Source: Prochlorococcus sp. AG-670-O11
GTDB taxonomy: Bacteria > Cyanobacteriota > Cyanobacteriia > PCC-6307 > Cyanobiaceae
Reading direction: 5' to 3'
Assembly: GCA_003211335.1 (NCBI GenBank)
Contig: QCTA01000015.1
Coordinates: forward strand, 1 to 16,951
Length of the DNA: 16,951 bases
In this document: positions 8,493 through 15,648 of the stretch, piece after piece
Layout of the letters: every line of letters begins with the position of its first letter
Numbering within the stretch: the stretch's first letter is position 1
Position numbers and translations under genes: made by a program
Notes under the pieces: generated by a model
The model's input: only the letters and a program-made list of their open reading frames with translations
Database searches by the model: none
Told to the model about the DNA's origin: nothing

Positions 8493-8599
8493 TTTGAATA
8501 TATTTGAGTTTATTTATATTTAAATTCATTTCTTATTCCAAATTGTGTTTCGATTCTTTTTTTTATCACGCTAAAACTCTAGTTGAAAATATATTCAAA
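8493..8599. repeat. 13-bp inverted repeat in the trmJ-chlI gap
   Basis: TTTGAATATATTT at 8493-8505 recurs as its reverse complement at 8587-8599, 81 bp apart. The core AATATATT is itself palindromic. It sits in the 225-bp gap (8406-8630), where I see no small ORF, tRNA or strong terminator. It may be chance in AT-rich DNA, or a paired regulator site. Confidence 0.4.
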
Positions 8600-8630
8600 C
8601 CTAAAATAAAATTTATTTAACTCTATAAAT

Positions 8631-9374
8631 TTAATTGCCTTTTGAATTGTTTAAAAACCAATTAATTTGGTGAACGATTCCTCTCAAAACATTTATCTCA
8701 CGACTTGATGTCTTTGCTTTTAAAATAAATTTTTTAAACTTACTTATTTTTGGAATGGCTGTATGTTCCATAAGGTAACCCGTTCTCATGAGCATTTTTT
8801 CTATATCATTAAAAGAATCGTAAATTTCTTTCGATGATGCAAGATTAAAAACTTTTAACTCTTTCTTTAAATTATTTGTTGAAGATTTATTTAATTCATA
8901 CAAAATTATTGAAACTGCATGAGAAAGGTTTAAAGAAGGATAATTTTGAGAAGTTTTAATATTAAAAATCTTATGGGCAAAAAGCAATTCATTATTACTT
9001 AAACCTCTATCCTCTCTTCCAAATAAAATCCCTAAATTATTAATATCTACAAAAGATGAAATCCATTTAGATATATCCTCAGGAGATTCACATTCAATAT
9101 CATTACTTAGCTCAATTCTTCCACAAGTAGCAAGTACTAAGTCACAGTCAAAGATTGCTTGATCAATACTATTAAAAATCTTACAATTATCTATAAATCT
9201 TTGGCCTTTTAGAGCCATTTTTTTTGTTTCTAAAGAAAAAATATCACATTGAGGAGAAACAATCCTTAATTCATTGACTTCAAAATTGGAACATAATCTT
9301 GCAATACTTCCAACATTTATCGGCCCATTTGGTTCTACCAATACAACATTTAAATTAAGATTATTTTTCTTCAA
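8631..9374 (-). CDS. trmJ: SpoU/TrmH-family RNA 2'-O-methyltransferase, TrmJ-like
   Basis: SPOUT-fold enzyme that probably methylates the 2'-OH of tRNA position 32, as TrmJ does; a related tRNA or rRNA target cannot be excluded. It is 247 residues. SPOUT motifs in order are: motif 1 VLVEPNGPINVGSIARLC (about 11-28), motif 2 LGILFGREDRGLSNNEL (with the SAM-contact GRE), and motif 3 SLNLSHAVSIILYEL, forming the knotted cofactor site. A C-terminal helical extension (about 180-247) fits TrmJ more than TrmL. The only plausible start is TTG at 9374: an in-frame TAG lies 15 bp upstream with no ATG or GTG between. It begins 5 bp after the cytM stop, so it is probably coupled to cytM. Confidence 0.85.
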   Translation of the reverse strand: MKKNNLNLNVVLVEPNGPINVGSIARLCSNFEVNELRIVSPQCDIFSLETKKMALKGQRFIDNCKIFNSIDQAIFDCDLVLATCGRIELSNDIECESPEDISKWISSFVDINNLGILFGREDRGLSNNELLFAHKIFNIKTSQNYPSLNLSHAVSIILYELNKSSTNNLKKELKVFNLASSKEIYDSFNDIEKMLMRTGYLMEHTAIPKISKFKKFILKAKTSSREINVLRGIVHQINWFLNNSKGN

Positions 9375-9379
9375 ATTTA

Positions 9380-9763
9380 TTACAAGCTATGTAAATATGT
9401 TAGTAAATTAGACATGTTTTGAGGATCAATTTCAAAACTTGGCATAGGAGGGGTAAGGCCTTCAATAACTTGTTTTATGATTTCTTTATCATTTAAACGC
9501 TGGGTTATTGAATGTAAATCTGGTCCGACTAAACCTCTCGCTGTAATCCCATGACATCCAACACAATTCATTTTAAAGAGAGTATCTCCATCTTTGATAG
9601 ATCCATTGATTTCAAGAGTTTTAAGAATATATTTATTATTATTTTCTTGTTTAAAATAAAATAAGGAACAAGTTATTAATAAAATCAAAAAAACAACAAA
9701 AAATCTTTTATAAATTTTCATTTTTAAGAATTTTTCTGCTGCAGATGATGAAGATGTTGTCAC
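9380..9763 (-). CDS. cytM: cytochrome cM
   Basis: Small membrane-anchored c-type cytochrome of cyanobacteria, thought to tune respiratory and photosynthetic electron flow under stress or during dark/light change. Residues about 19-36 ([18 protein letters not shown]) form one uncleaved-looking membrane anchor. The heme is attached at CVGCH (67-71) and the likely axial Met is Met107 in [17 protein letters not shown] (78-87) is typical of class I cytochromes. I used the GTG at 9763 (127 aa) because the next 14 codons ([13 protein letters not shown]) are less AT-rich than non-coding DNA nearby. An ATG at 9721 would give 113 residues and cannot be excluded. It is divergent from petG and followed by trmJ. 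Confidence 0.87.
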   Translation of the reverse strand: MTTSSSSAAEKFLKMKIYKRFFVVFLILLITCSLFYFKQENNNKYILKTLEINGSIKDGDTLFKMNCVGCHGITARGLVGPDLHSITQRLNDKEIIKQVIEGLTPPMPSFEIDPQNMSNLLTYLHSL

Positions 9764-9767
9764 AAAA

Positions 9768-9788
9768 AATTGTCTCTGTGTAACAATT
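9768..9788. promoter_or_regulatory. inverted repeat between divergent cytM and petG
   Basis: AATTGT, a 9-nt spacer, then ACAATT, just upstream of the cytM GTG and about 30 bp before petG. Both genes encode thylakoid electron-transport components, so a shared operator is conceivable, but six-base arms are a weak signal. Confidence 0.3.
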
Positions 9789-9818
9789 GTGAATGAGAAA
9801 AGAAAAAATTGCCAGAAA

Positions 9819-9938
9819 ATGATTGAACCTCTTTTATGTGGGATAGTTTTAGGATTAGTTCCAATAACCCTTTTAGGGTTATTTGTTAGTGCGTGGAATC
9901 AATATAGGAGAGGTTCAGGAATGTTAGATATGGATTAA
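9819..9938 (+). CDS. petG: cytochrome b6f complex subunit 5 (PetG)
   Basis: Single-span subunit needed for assembly and stability of the thylakoid cytochrome b6f complex, which links photosystem II and photosystem I. It is 39 residues, starting [20 protein letters not shown] and then [19 protein letters not shown], an almost textbook PetG: Glu3, one hydrophobic helix (about 5-25), and the conserved YRRG after it. The ATG is preceded by a poor ribosome binding site (CCAGAAA). It is the only plus-strand gene between the hydrolase and gyrA and is divergent from cytM. Its last 15 bp overlap the 3' end of the convergent rsmD gene. Confidence 0.96.
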   Translation: MIEPLLCGIVLGLVPITLLGLFVSAWNQYRRGSGMLDMD

Positions 9939-10511
9939 AAAAGACAACTTTGATTGACCATAAGTTCTAACATCATAAATCTCCCAAAGAATATTCTTCT
10001 TAATGTTTAGTTCTGGTGAATGTTCGCAGATAACAATAGTTCCTTTCTTAATAAAATCACAATTAAATATTTGATTTAAAACTAATTCATGGTAATTTGC
10101 TTTATATGGGGGATCTAAATAGATAAAGTCAAATTTTATTTTATTAAACTCATTTGAAGAAAAAATATTCCTCTCAGTTTTAGGCTTTGTCCAAATTAAT
10201 ACATCTTTGCAAATAACTTCTATATCATTTATTCGATCATCTATATTTTCCAATGAATATAGATTTTTCAGACATAATTTTGAATTGATTTTATTTTTTT
10301 CAATTGCAACTATTTTTTTTGCTCCATGATTATAAGCTTCACACGATATAGCCCCTGTTCCACTAAATAAATCTAACCAATTAGAGTTTTCTACTGAATT
10401 TTTCAAAATATTAAAAATTGCCTCTCTAACCATTAAGGTTGTTGGTCTAGTCCCAATATTATTAGGGCTCTCAAGCCTTCGTCCTCCAATTAACCTCAAA
10501 TTTGTTTTCAT
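9924..10511 (-). CDS. rsmD: 16S rRNA (guanine966-N2)-methyltransferase RsmD
   Basis: SAM-dependent methylation of G966 in 16S rRNA on the assembling 30S subunit. It is 195 residues, usual length. The N-terminal [11 protein letters not shown] and [15 protein letters not shown] match the family opening (RPTxxRVREALFNIL). The SAM motif [20 protein letters not shown] is at 45-64. The catalytic DPPY is at 133-136 in [13 protein letters not shown], which marks N-methylation of a base amino group. It follows hisH by 14 bp and ends inside petG on the other strand (15-bp tail-to-tail overlap). In other bacteria rsmD often adjoins coaD; that gene is not here. Confidence 0.93.
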   Translation of the reverse strand: MKTNLRLIGGRRLESPNNIGTRPTTLMVREAIFNILKNSVENSNWLDLFSGTGAISCEAYNHGAKKIVAIEKNKINSKLCLKNLYSLENIDDRINDIEVICKDVLIWTKPKTERNIFSSNEFNKIKFDFIYLDPPYKANYHELVLNQIFNCDFIKKGTIVICEHSPELNIKKNILWEIYDVRTYGQSKLSFLIHI

Positions 10512-10525
10512 ACGCGCATATGCAA

Positions 10526-11143
10526 TTATTGAATGCTTTTAACCCATCTGCGTAAAAGTTTTTCTCCGGTTTTCCCTGATTTTTCTGGATGAAACTGACA
10601 AGCTATTAAATTATCTTTTTCTACCATTGCAGTTAATTTCTCAGAACCATAACTAACATTTGCAGTTATTAAATTGGTATTTGAGGGCACTGCATGATAA
10701 GAATGAACAAAATATACCCAATTATTTAATTCATCCTCTTTTAACAAGCTATTTCTCCTTGAAGGAAGAAGTTCACACCATCCAACATGAGGGATTCTCT
10801 GATCAGACAATTGAGGGATTTTCTTTATTTGACCTTCTACTATTCCAAGTCCATTAATTGAGCCTTCATCACTTGAGTCGAAAAGTAATTGCAATCCAAG
10901 ACAAATTCCTAAAAATGATTTACCACTTTTGATCCAATTCTTAATATCAATTATTAAATCTGTATTCTTGAGATGAGTAATTGCAGGGTCAAATGAACCA
11001 ACTCCAGGAAGAATTAATGCTTTACATTCTTTTATGTGGTAATTATTTTTAACTAAAACTATTTCTTCTTCAAGACTTTCTAAGGCTTTCGTTACTGAAT
11101 GAATATTCCCCATCCCGTAATCTATAAGTCCTATTTTAGACAA
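10526..11143 (-). CDS. hisH: imidazole glycerol phosphate synthase, glutaminase subunit HisH
   Basis: Class I glutamine amidotransferase that supplies ammonia to HisF for imidazole-glycerol phosphate and AICAR formation in histidine synthesis. It is 205 residues, standard. The N-terminus IGLIDYGMGNIHSV (4-17) is diagnostic. The catalytic triad is Cys81 in FLGICLGLQLLF, and His185 and Glu187 in CQFHPEKSG. The PGVGSFD oxyanion segment is at 46-52. The family motif PHVGWN reads PHVGWC here (Cys123 instead of Asn). The start is TTG at 11143, with AAGG only two bases upstream; no better in-frame start exists close to the conserved N-terminus. It begins 9 bp after trxA. Confidence 0.95.
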   Translation of the reverse strand: MSKIGLIDYGMGNIHSVTKALESLEEEIVLVKNNYHIKECKALILPGVGSFDPAITHLKNTDLIIDIKNWIKSGKSFLGICLGLQLLFDSSDEGSINGLGIVEGQIKKIPQLSDQRIPHVGWCELLPSRRNSLLKEDELNNWVYFVHSYHAVPSNTNLITANVSYGSEKLTAMVEKDNLIACQFHPEKSGKTGEKLLRRWVKSIQ

Positions 11144-11152
11144 GACCTTATT

Positions 11153-11476
11153 TTATAAGTGTTTCGATAAGGTGTTCGAAAGAGTAGCTTTAGGTACTGC
11201 TCCAACAACAGTATCAACTTTTTGACCACCCTTAAATATCATTAAGGTTGGTATACTTCTGATTCCATATTGACTTGCAACATTTGGATTCTCATCGGTA
11301 TTTAATTTAAATACTTTAATTTTACCTTCAAAGTCCTTAGAAATCTCTTCTACCACAGGGGCGACCATTCTGCATGGACCACACCATGGAGCCCAAAAAT
11401 CAACTAAGACTGGCAGATCACTTTGCAAAACTTCTTTGTCAAATGAAGAATCAGTAACGGCTGGAGCTGATGACAT
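11153..11476 (-). CDS. trxA: thioredoxin
   Basis: Small m-type-like thioredoxin that reduces target disulfides, for example in light-dependent control of carbon metabolism. It is 107 residues. The active site WCGPC is at 31-35 within [18 protein letters not shown]. The structural cis-Pro is Pro76 in [11 protein letters not shown], and Asp26 is the usual buried acid. The ATG at 11476 has a good ribosome binding site, AAGGA at 11488-11492, about 11 nt upstream. It leads a trxA-hisH-rsmD cluster with 9- and 14-bp gaps. The gap before it holds the Yfr1 gene with its own terminator, so trxA probably has a separate promoter in 11477-11567; I could not place it with confidence. Confidence 0.97.
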   Translation of the reverse strand: MSSAPAVTDSSFDKEVLQSDLPVLVDFWAPWCGPCRMVAPVVEEISKDFEGKIKVFKLNTDENPNVASQYGIRSIPTLMIFKGGQKVDTVVGAVPKATLSNTLSKHL

Positions 11477-11567
11477 AATTTTGATATTCCTTTAGAAAAT
11501 TTAGCAAGCTATTCTTTTAAGTGATGTTTTCATTACAGATAAACACACATAAGTAACAAAACAACTT

Positions 11568-11589
11568 AAAAAAGCCCGATAAATCGGGC
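11568..11589 (-). terminator. Rho-independent terminator of Yfr1
   Basis: On the minus strand GCCCGA-TTTA-TCGGGC is followed directly by TTTTTT. It forms the 3' end of Yfr1 and would also stop any read-through from guaB3 before trxA. Confidence 0.93.
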
Positions 11590-11625
11590 GATTAGGTGTG
11601 TGAGGAGTGTGGGGTTTCCCCCACA
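11568..11625 (-). ncRNA. yfr1: Yfr1 small regulatory RNA
   Basis: About 58 nt with every hallmark of cyanobacterial Yfr1. On the minus strand the 5' stem is TGTGGGG-GAAA-CCCCACA (11625-11608). It is followed by the single-stranded ultraconserved ACTCCTCACAC (11608-11598), a short linker, and a 3' stem GCCCGA-TTTA-TCGGGC (11589-11574) with six T residues. The position between guaB and trxA is the conserved Yfr1 locus as I recall it. Known biology: the CUCCUCAC core base-pairs with ribosome-binding regions of outer-membrane porin mRNAs in Prochlorococcus and represses translation, and loss impairs stress tolerance in Synechococcus. The exact 5' end is inferred from the -10 box. Confidence 0.95.
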
Positions 11626-11630
11626 AATTA

Positions 11631-11636
11631 ATGATA
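11631..11636 (-). promoter_or_regulatory. -10 element of the Yfr1 promoter
   Basis: Minus-strand TATCAT ends 6-7 nt before the first base of the 5' Yfr1 stem (near 11625), the correct spacing for a sigma-70-type -10. It lies just after the guaB3 stop, so Yfr1 has its own promoter. Confidence 0.65.
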
Positions 11637-11680
11637 ACTCCTAAAGAGAAATTTTTTCCATTTTGAGGAAGAAGATTTTT

Positions 11681-12844
11681 TTATTTACCCATTCCAAGTT
11701 GTTGAGCTTTTTGATAAACTTTTCCCTCTGTCAAGAGAGATGGTGCGATTACAATCTCAACTTTTTGCATTTCTTTGATATTTTTAGCTCCAAGAGTACT
11801 CATTGAAGTCCTAATAGCCCCAAGTAGATTATGTGTCCCGTCATCAAGTAATGCAGGCCCTTTTATGATTCTTTCTAAAGAACCTGTAGCACCAACTTCA
11901 ATTCTTGTACCTCTTGGTAAAACAGGACTAGGTGTTGCCATTCCCCAGTGGAATCCATTACCTGGAGCACTTAATGACTTAGCTATTGGAGAACCGATCA
12001 TTACAGCATCAGAACCACAAGCAATACATTTACAAATATCTCCGCCAGTAATAATTCCTCCATCGGCAATTATTGGCACATAACGGCCAGTTTTTTCAAA
12101 AAAATCATCTCTTGCGGAACTGCAGTCAGATATTGCTGTTGCCTGCGGTATGCCTATTCCTAAAACGCCTCTAGAAGTACAGGCAGCACCTGGGCCAATT
12201 CCAACCATAAGTCCAGCTACTCCTGCTTTCATGAGAAGAACTGCGACTTCATAGGTTACACAATTTCCTGCAACAACAGGAACTTTTAAAGATTGGCAGA
12301 GACTTTTAATGTCTAATGTCTCCTTTCCGTCCATACCTAAATGCTCGGTTGAGACAACTGTGCCTTGTAAAAAAAATAAATCTATTTTTGATTTAGCTAG
12401 TATTTCTTTAAATTTTATGGCCGCTTGAGGTGTTCCACTTAAAGCAGCAATTCCTCCTTTCTCTTTAATATCATTAATTCTTTGAATTATTAGATCTTCT
12501 TTTATGGGTTCACTATATATTTTTTGCATTAAAGGAACAAATTCTCTTTTTCCAACAGATGAGATTTGACTCAATATTTCTTTTGGATTTTCATATCTAG
12601 TCTGGATACCTTCCATATTAAGAACACCAAGAGCTCCTAACTTAGAAAGCTCTACTGCTGTATTAACATCTACAACACTATCCATGGCACTCGCAATAAT
12701 TGGAACTTCTCTTTCAATATTTCCAATTGACCAAGAAGGGTTGGTTAAACTGTAATCTAAGGTTCGAGTTCCAGGAACTAAAGCTATTTCATCAATACCA
12801 TAAGCTCTTCTTACTTTTTTGTTTAACCCAATTTCAATATTCAC
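11681..12844 (-). CDS. guaB: IMP dehydrogenase without CBS domains (GuaB3 type)
   Basis: Oxidises IMP to XMP with NAD+, the first step from IMP to GMP. I chose the GTG at 12844 (387 aa, beginning MNIEIGLNKKVRRAYGIDEI); a TTG at 12913 would add 23 residues that look non-coding. Using the 387-aa numbering, PIIASAMDSV is at about 48-57, and the catalytic loop GPGAACTSRGVLGIG has Cys222. The phosphate-binding IIADGGIITGGDI and AVMIGSP follow. The protein lacks the two CBS domains of normal GuaB (about 490 aa) and shows no place where they were cut out. This fits the actinobacterial/cyanobacterial GuaB3 (IMP_DH_rel_2) subfamily. IMPDH rather than GMP reductase activity is inferred from family knowledge. 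It is divergent from gyrA. Confidence 0.92.
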   Translation of the reverse strand: MNIEIGLNKKVRRAYGIDEIALVPGTRTLDYSLTNPSWSIGNIEREVPIIASAMDSVVDVNTAVELSKLGALGVLNMEGIQTRYENPKEILSQISSVGKREFVPLMQKIYSEPIKEDLIIQRINDIKEKGGIAALSGTPQAAIKFKEILAKSKIDLFFLQGTVVSTEHLGMDGKETLDIKSLCQSLKVPVVAGNCVTYEVAVLLMKAGVAGLMVGIGPGAACTSRGVLGIGIPQATAISDCSSARDDFFEKTGRYVPIIADGGIITGGDICKCIACGSDAVMIGSPIAKSLSAPGNGFHWGMATPSPVLPRGTRIEVGATGSLERIIKGPALLDDGTHNLLGAIRTSMSTLGAKNIKEMQKVEIVIAPSLLTEGKVYQKAQQLGMGK

Positions 12845-12933
12845 GGATTTTTTAATTATTCTGATTAAGTTAACAACTAAAGGTGTAATAAGCCAATAAT
12901 TATTGAAAAACAAAAGAGTTTTTTTATTATTTG

Positions 12934-12941
12934 TGTATAAA
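12934..12941. promoter_or_regulatory. candidate overlapping divergent -10 boxes for guaB3 and gyrA
   Basis: The octamer TGTATAAA reads TATAAA on the plus strand (12936-12941, about 80 nt before gyrA) and TATACA on the minus strand (12939-12934, about 90 nt before guaB3). It lies centrally in the 179-bp divergent gap. No -35 is evident, so this is only a candidate. Confidence 0.3.
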
Positions 12942-13023
12942 TGTGAGTATTTGAAAATTAATTATTAGCCTTTTTTTATTCATTCTGACAATCAGGGATT
13001 ATTATTAAATAAAGGTTTTTTAT

Positions 13024-15624
13024 ATGTCCGATATTGTTGATTCTGAGAATTTTGGTTTGAGTGAAAATAACGATCGAATCATTCAGACTGATTTAAGAAA
13101 TGAAATGTCGCGCTCTTACTTAGAGTATGCGATGAGTGTTATTGTCGGACGAGCTCTTCCAGATGCAAGAGATGGATTAAAGCCAGTTCACAGAAGGATT
13201 TTATATGCGATGTATGAACTTGGATTAACAAGCGGAAGGCCATACAGGAAATGTGCAAGGGTTGTCGGAGAGGTTTTAGGAAAGTACCACCCTCATGGAG
13301 ATACTGCTGTTTATGATGCATTAGTAAGGATGGCACAAGATTTTTCTATGAGAATGCCTCTAATAGACGGTCATGGGAACTTCGGATCTGTAGATAATGA
13401 TCCGCCTGCCGCAATGAGATATACAGAATCACGTCTTCAATCCCTGACAGATGAAAGTTTACTTGAAGATATTGAATCTGAGACTGTTGATTTTTCCGAT
13501 AATTTTGATGGATCGCAACAAGAACCTACAGTCTTACCAGCTAGAATTCCTCAGCTTCTATTAAATGGATCATCAGGCATTGCTGTAGGAATGGCAACTA
13601 ATATACCTCCTCATAATTTAGGAGAATTAATTGATGGTCTTAAATCTATTATCAAAAACCCCTCAACAGAAGATAATGAACTTTTTAAATTAATTAAAGG
13701 ACCAGATTTTCCAACAGGAGGGCAGATATTAGGAAGAGATGGTATTAGAGAGACCTTTAAATCTGGAAGAGGTTCGATAACTATGAGGGGGGTTGCAGAT
13801 ATTGAACAAATCAAATCTCCTGGTAGAGCAGAAAAAGATGCGGTAATAATCACAGAGCTTCCATTTCAAACTAATAAAGCAGCTCTTATAGAAAGAATTG
13901 CAGATCTAGTAAATGAGAAAAGATTAGATGGGATATCTGATATTAGAGATGAAAGTGATAGAGATGGGATGAGAATTGTAATTGAGCTTAAAAGAGATGC
14001 CTATCCTCAAGTTGTTTTAAATAATTTATTTAAAATAACTCCTTTACAAAATAATTTCAGCGCAAACATTCTAGCACTTGTTAACGGAGAGCCTACAACC
14101 CTTTCTCTCAGGAAAATGTTAGATGTATTTCTAGAGTTTAGAGTTGAAACAATCAAAAGAAGAACAAGGTTCTTATTAAAAAAAGCAGAAGAGAGAGATC
14201 ATATTATAAAGGGTCTTCTTTTAGCCCTTGATGCAATGGACAGTATTATAAATCTAATAAGATCCGCAAAAGATACAAATTCAGCAAGAGACCAATTGCA
14301 AACTGATCATGAGTTATCTGTAATTCAAGCAGATGCAATTTTACAAATGCAATTAAGAAGATTAACAGCCTTAGAGGCAGATAAAATTAAAGCAGAACAT
14401 GATGAGCTTACAAGGAAAATTACAAATTACAAAAATATATTAAATGATAAGGAGAGAATAAATGAAATTATTCTTGAAGAGCTCACTAAAATAGACGAAA
14501 AATTCTCATCTCCAAGAAAAACAGAGATTCTCAATTTAGGCGGAGGGCTAGATGATATTGACTTAATAGCCAACGAAAGATCAGTCGTTTTATTAACTAC
14601 TGCAGGATATCTAAAAAGAATGCCAATAAGTGAATTCGAGTCTACAAGCAGGGGGTCTAGAGGAAAAGCAGGAACAAAGAGTCAACAAGATGACGAAGTT
14701 AAATTATTCATAAGTTGTAATGATCATGATACTCTCTTACTTTTCAGTGAAAGAGGTGTGGCTTATGCGCTTCCAGCTTATCGAGTACCTATGAGTAGTA
14801 GAACAGCTAAAGGGACTCCTTCTGTTCAACTACTCCCAATACCAAGAGAAGAGCAAATCACTTCTCTTGTTTCAGTAGATTCTTTCGATAACGAGTGTTA
14901 TTTATTAATGCTCACTAAAGCTGGCTTTATAAAAAGGACTCCACTATCCGCTTTTTCAAAAGTACGTTCAAATGGTCTCATAGCAATAAATCTAGAAGAG
15001 GGAGATGCCTTAACTTGGGTTAGATTATCAACAGAAGGAGATAGTGTCTTAATTGGTTCAAGAAAAGGCATGACTATTCACTTTAGATTAGATGCTAATG
15101 AATTAAGACCTCTTGGAAGAACTGCTAGAGGCGTTAAGTCAATGAACTTAAAAGATGGAGATAAACTTGTTTCAATGGATGTTTTAAGTTGCGAGTTGGT
15201 TGATCAATTGGCAAATTTAGATGAGGAAGATAATGAAAATGAGGATGATTTTGAAAGTAAATCTTCAAATGGGCCTTGGGTTTTAGTAGCTAGTGCTTTT
15301 GGTCTTGGGAAGAGGGTTCCTGTAACAAAATTTAGATTACAAAAACGTGCGGGCATGGGGCTAAGAGCAATAAAATTCAGAATCAAAGATGATTCACTTG
15401 TAGGACTCAAGGTTCTTGGAGAAGGTGAAGAATTACTTTTGGTTACCGAAAAAGGTGTAATCGTAAGAACTAATGCAGATAAAATTTCTCAACAATCAAG
15501 GTCTGCTACTGGGGTTAAATTACAACGCTTAGATGATGGAGATCATCTATCCGAGGTTGTTTTGGTCCCTCATGAACAAATTAATGAAGAAGATCAATTA
15601 ATTGCTAATGAAGAAAAAACCTAA
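13024..15624 (+). CDS. gyrA: DNA gyrase subunit A
   Basis: Breakage-reunion subunit of the type IIA topoisomerase that introduces negative supercoils with GyrB. It is 866 residues. The N-terminal winged-helix/tower part spans about 20-500. The active-site Tyr133 lies in [10 protein letters not shown]. The quinolone region is [12 protein letters not shown] (89-100), with Thr94 and Asp98 at the E. coli Ser83 and Asp87 positions. The C-terminal beta-pinwheel shows six blade repeats (for example [39 protein letters not shown]). The GyrA-box position reads SRGSRGKAG rather than QRRGGKG. An acidic insert ([18 protein letters not shown], 729-746) separates blades 4 and 5. The ATG has AAAGG at 13011-13015, 8 nt upstream. 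Confidence 0.95.
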   Translation: MSDIVDSENFGLSENNDRIIQTDLRNEMSRSYLEYAMSVIVGRALPDARDGLKPVHRRILYAMYELGLTSGRPYRKCARVVGEVLGKYHPHGDTAVYDALVRMAQDFSMRMPLIDGHGNFGSVDNDPPAAMRYTESRLQSLTDESLLEDIESETVDFSDNFDGSQQEPTVLPARIPQLLLNGSSGIAVGMATNIPPHNLGELIDGLKSIIKNPSTEDNELFKLIKGPDFPTGGQILGRDGIRETFKSGRGSITMRGVADIEQIKSPGRAEKDAVIITELPFQTNKAALIERIADLVNEKRLDGISDIRDESDRDGMRIVIELKRDAYPQVVLNNLFKITPLQNNFSANILALVNGEPTTLSLRKMLDVFLEFRVETIKRRTRFLLKKAEERDHIIKGLLLALDAMDSIINLIRSAKDTNSARDQLQTDHELSVIQADAILQMQLRRLTALEADKIKAEHDELTRKITNYKNILNDKERINEIILEELTKIDEKFSSPRKTEILNLGGGLDDIDLIANERSVVLLTTAGYLKRMPISEFESTSRGSRGKAGTKSQQDDEVKLFISCNDHDTLLLFSERGVAYALPAYRVPMSSRTAKGTPSVQLLPIPREEQITSLVSVDSFDNECYLLMLTKAGFIKRTPLSAFSKVRSNGLIAINLEEGDALTWVRLSTEGDSVLIGSRKGMTIHFRLDANELRPLGRTARGVKSMNLKDGDKLVSMDVLSCELVDQLANLDEEDNENEDDFESKSSNGPWVLVASAFGLGKRVPVTKFRLQKRAGMGLRAIKFRIKDDSLVGLKVLGEGEELLLVTEKGVIVRTNADKISQQSRSATGVKLQRLDDGDHLSEVVLVPHEQINEEDQLIANEEKT

Positions 15625-15648
15625 CCAAACTTTGATTAGATAGTTCTT

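Noticed and set aside
8604..8618. AAATAAA-A-TTTATTT as a terminator after trmJ
   Set aside because: The stem is only A-T pairs with a one-base centre and no following T-run on the minus strand; too weak.
11775..12083. Plus-strand frame of about 100 codons inside guaB3
   Set aside because: Antisense of the catalytic part of a well-conserved enzyme; its proline-rich sequence is what reverse reading of glycine-rich loops gives.
12845..12913. 23-residue N-terminal extension of guaB3 from a TTG
   Set aside because: The extension is not typical of the family, and the GTG at 12844 gives the expected 387-residue protein.
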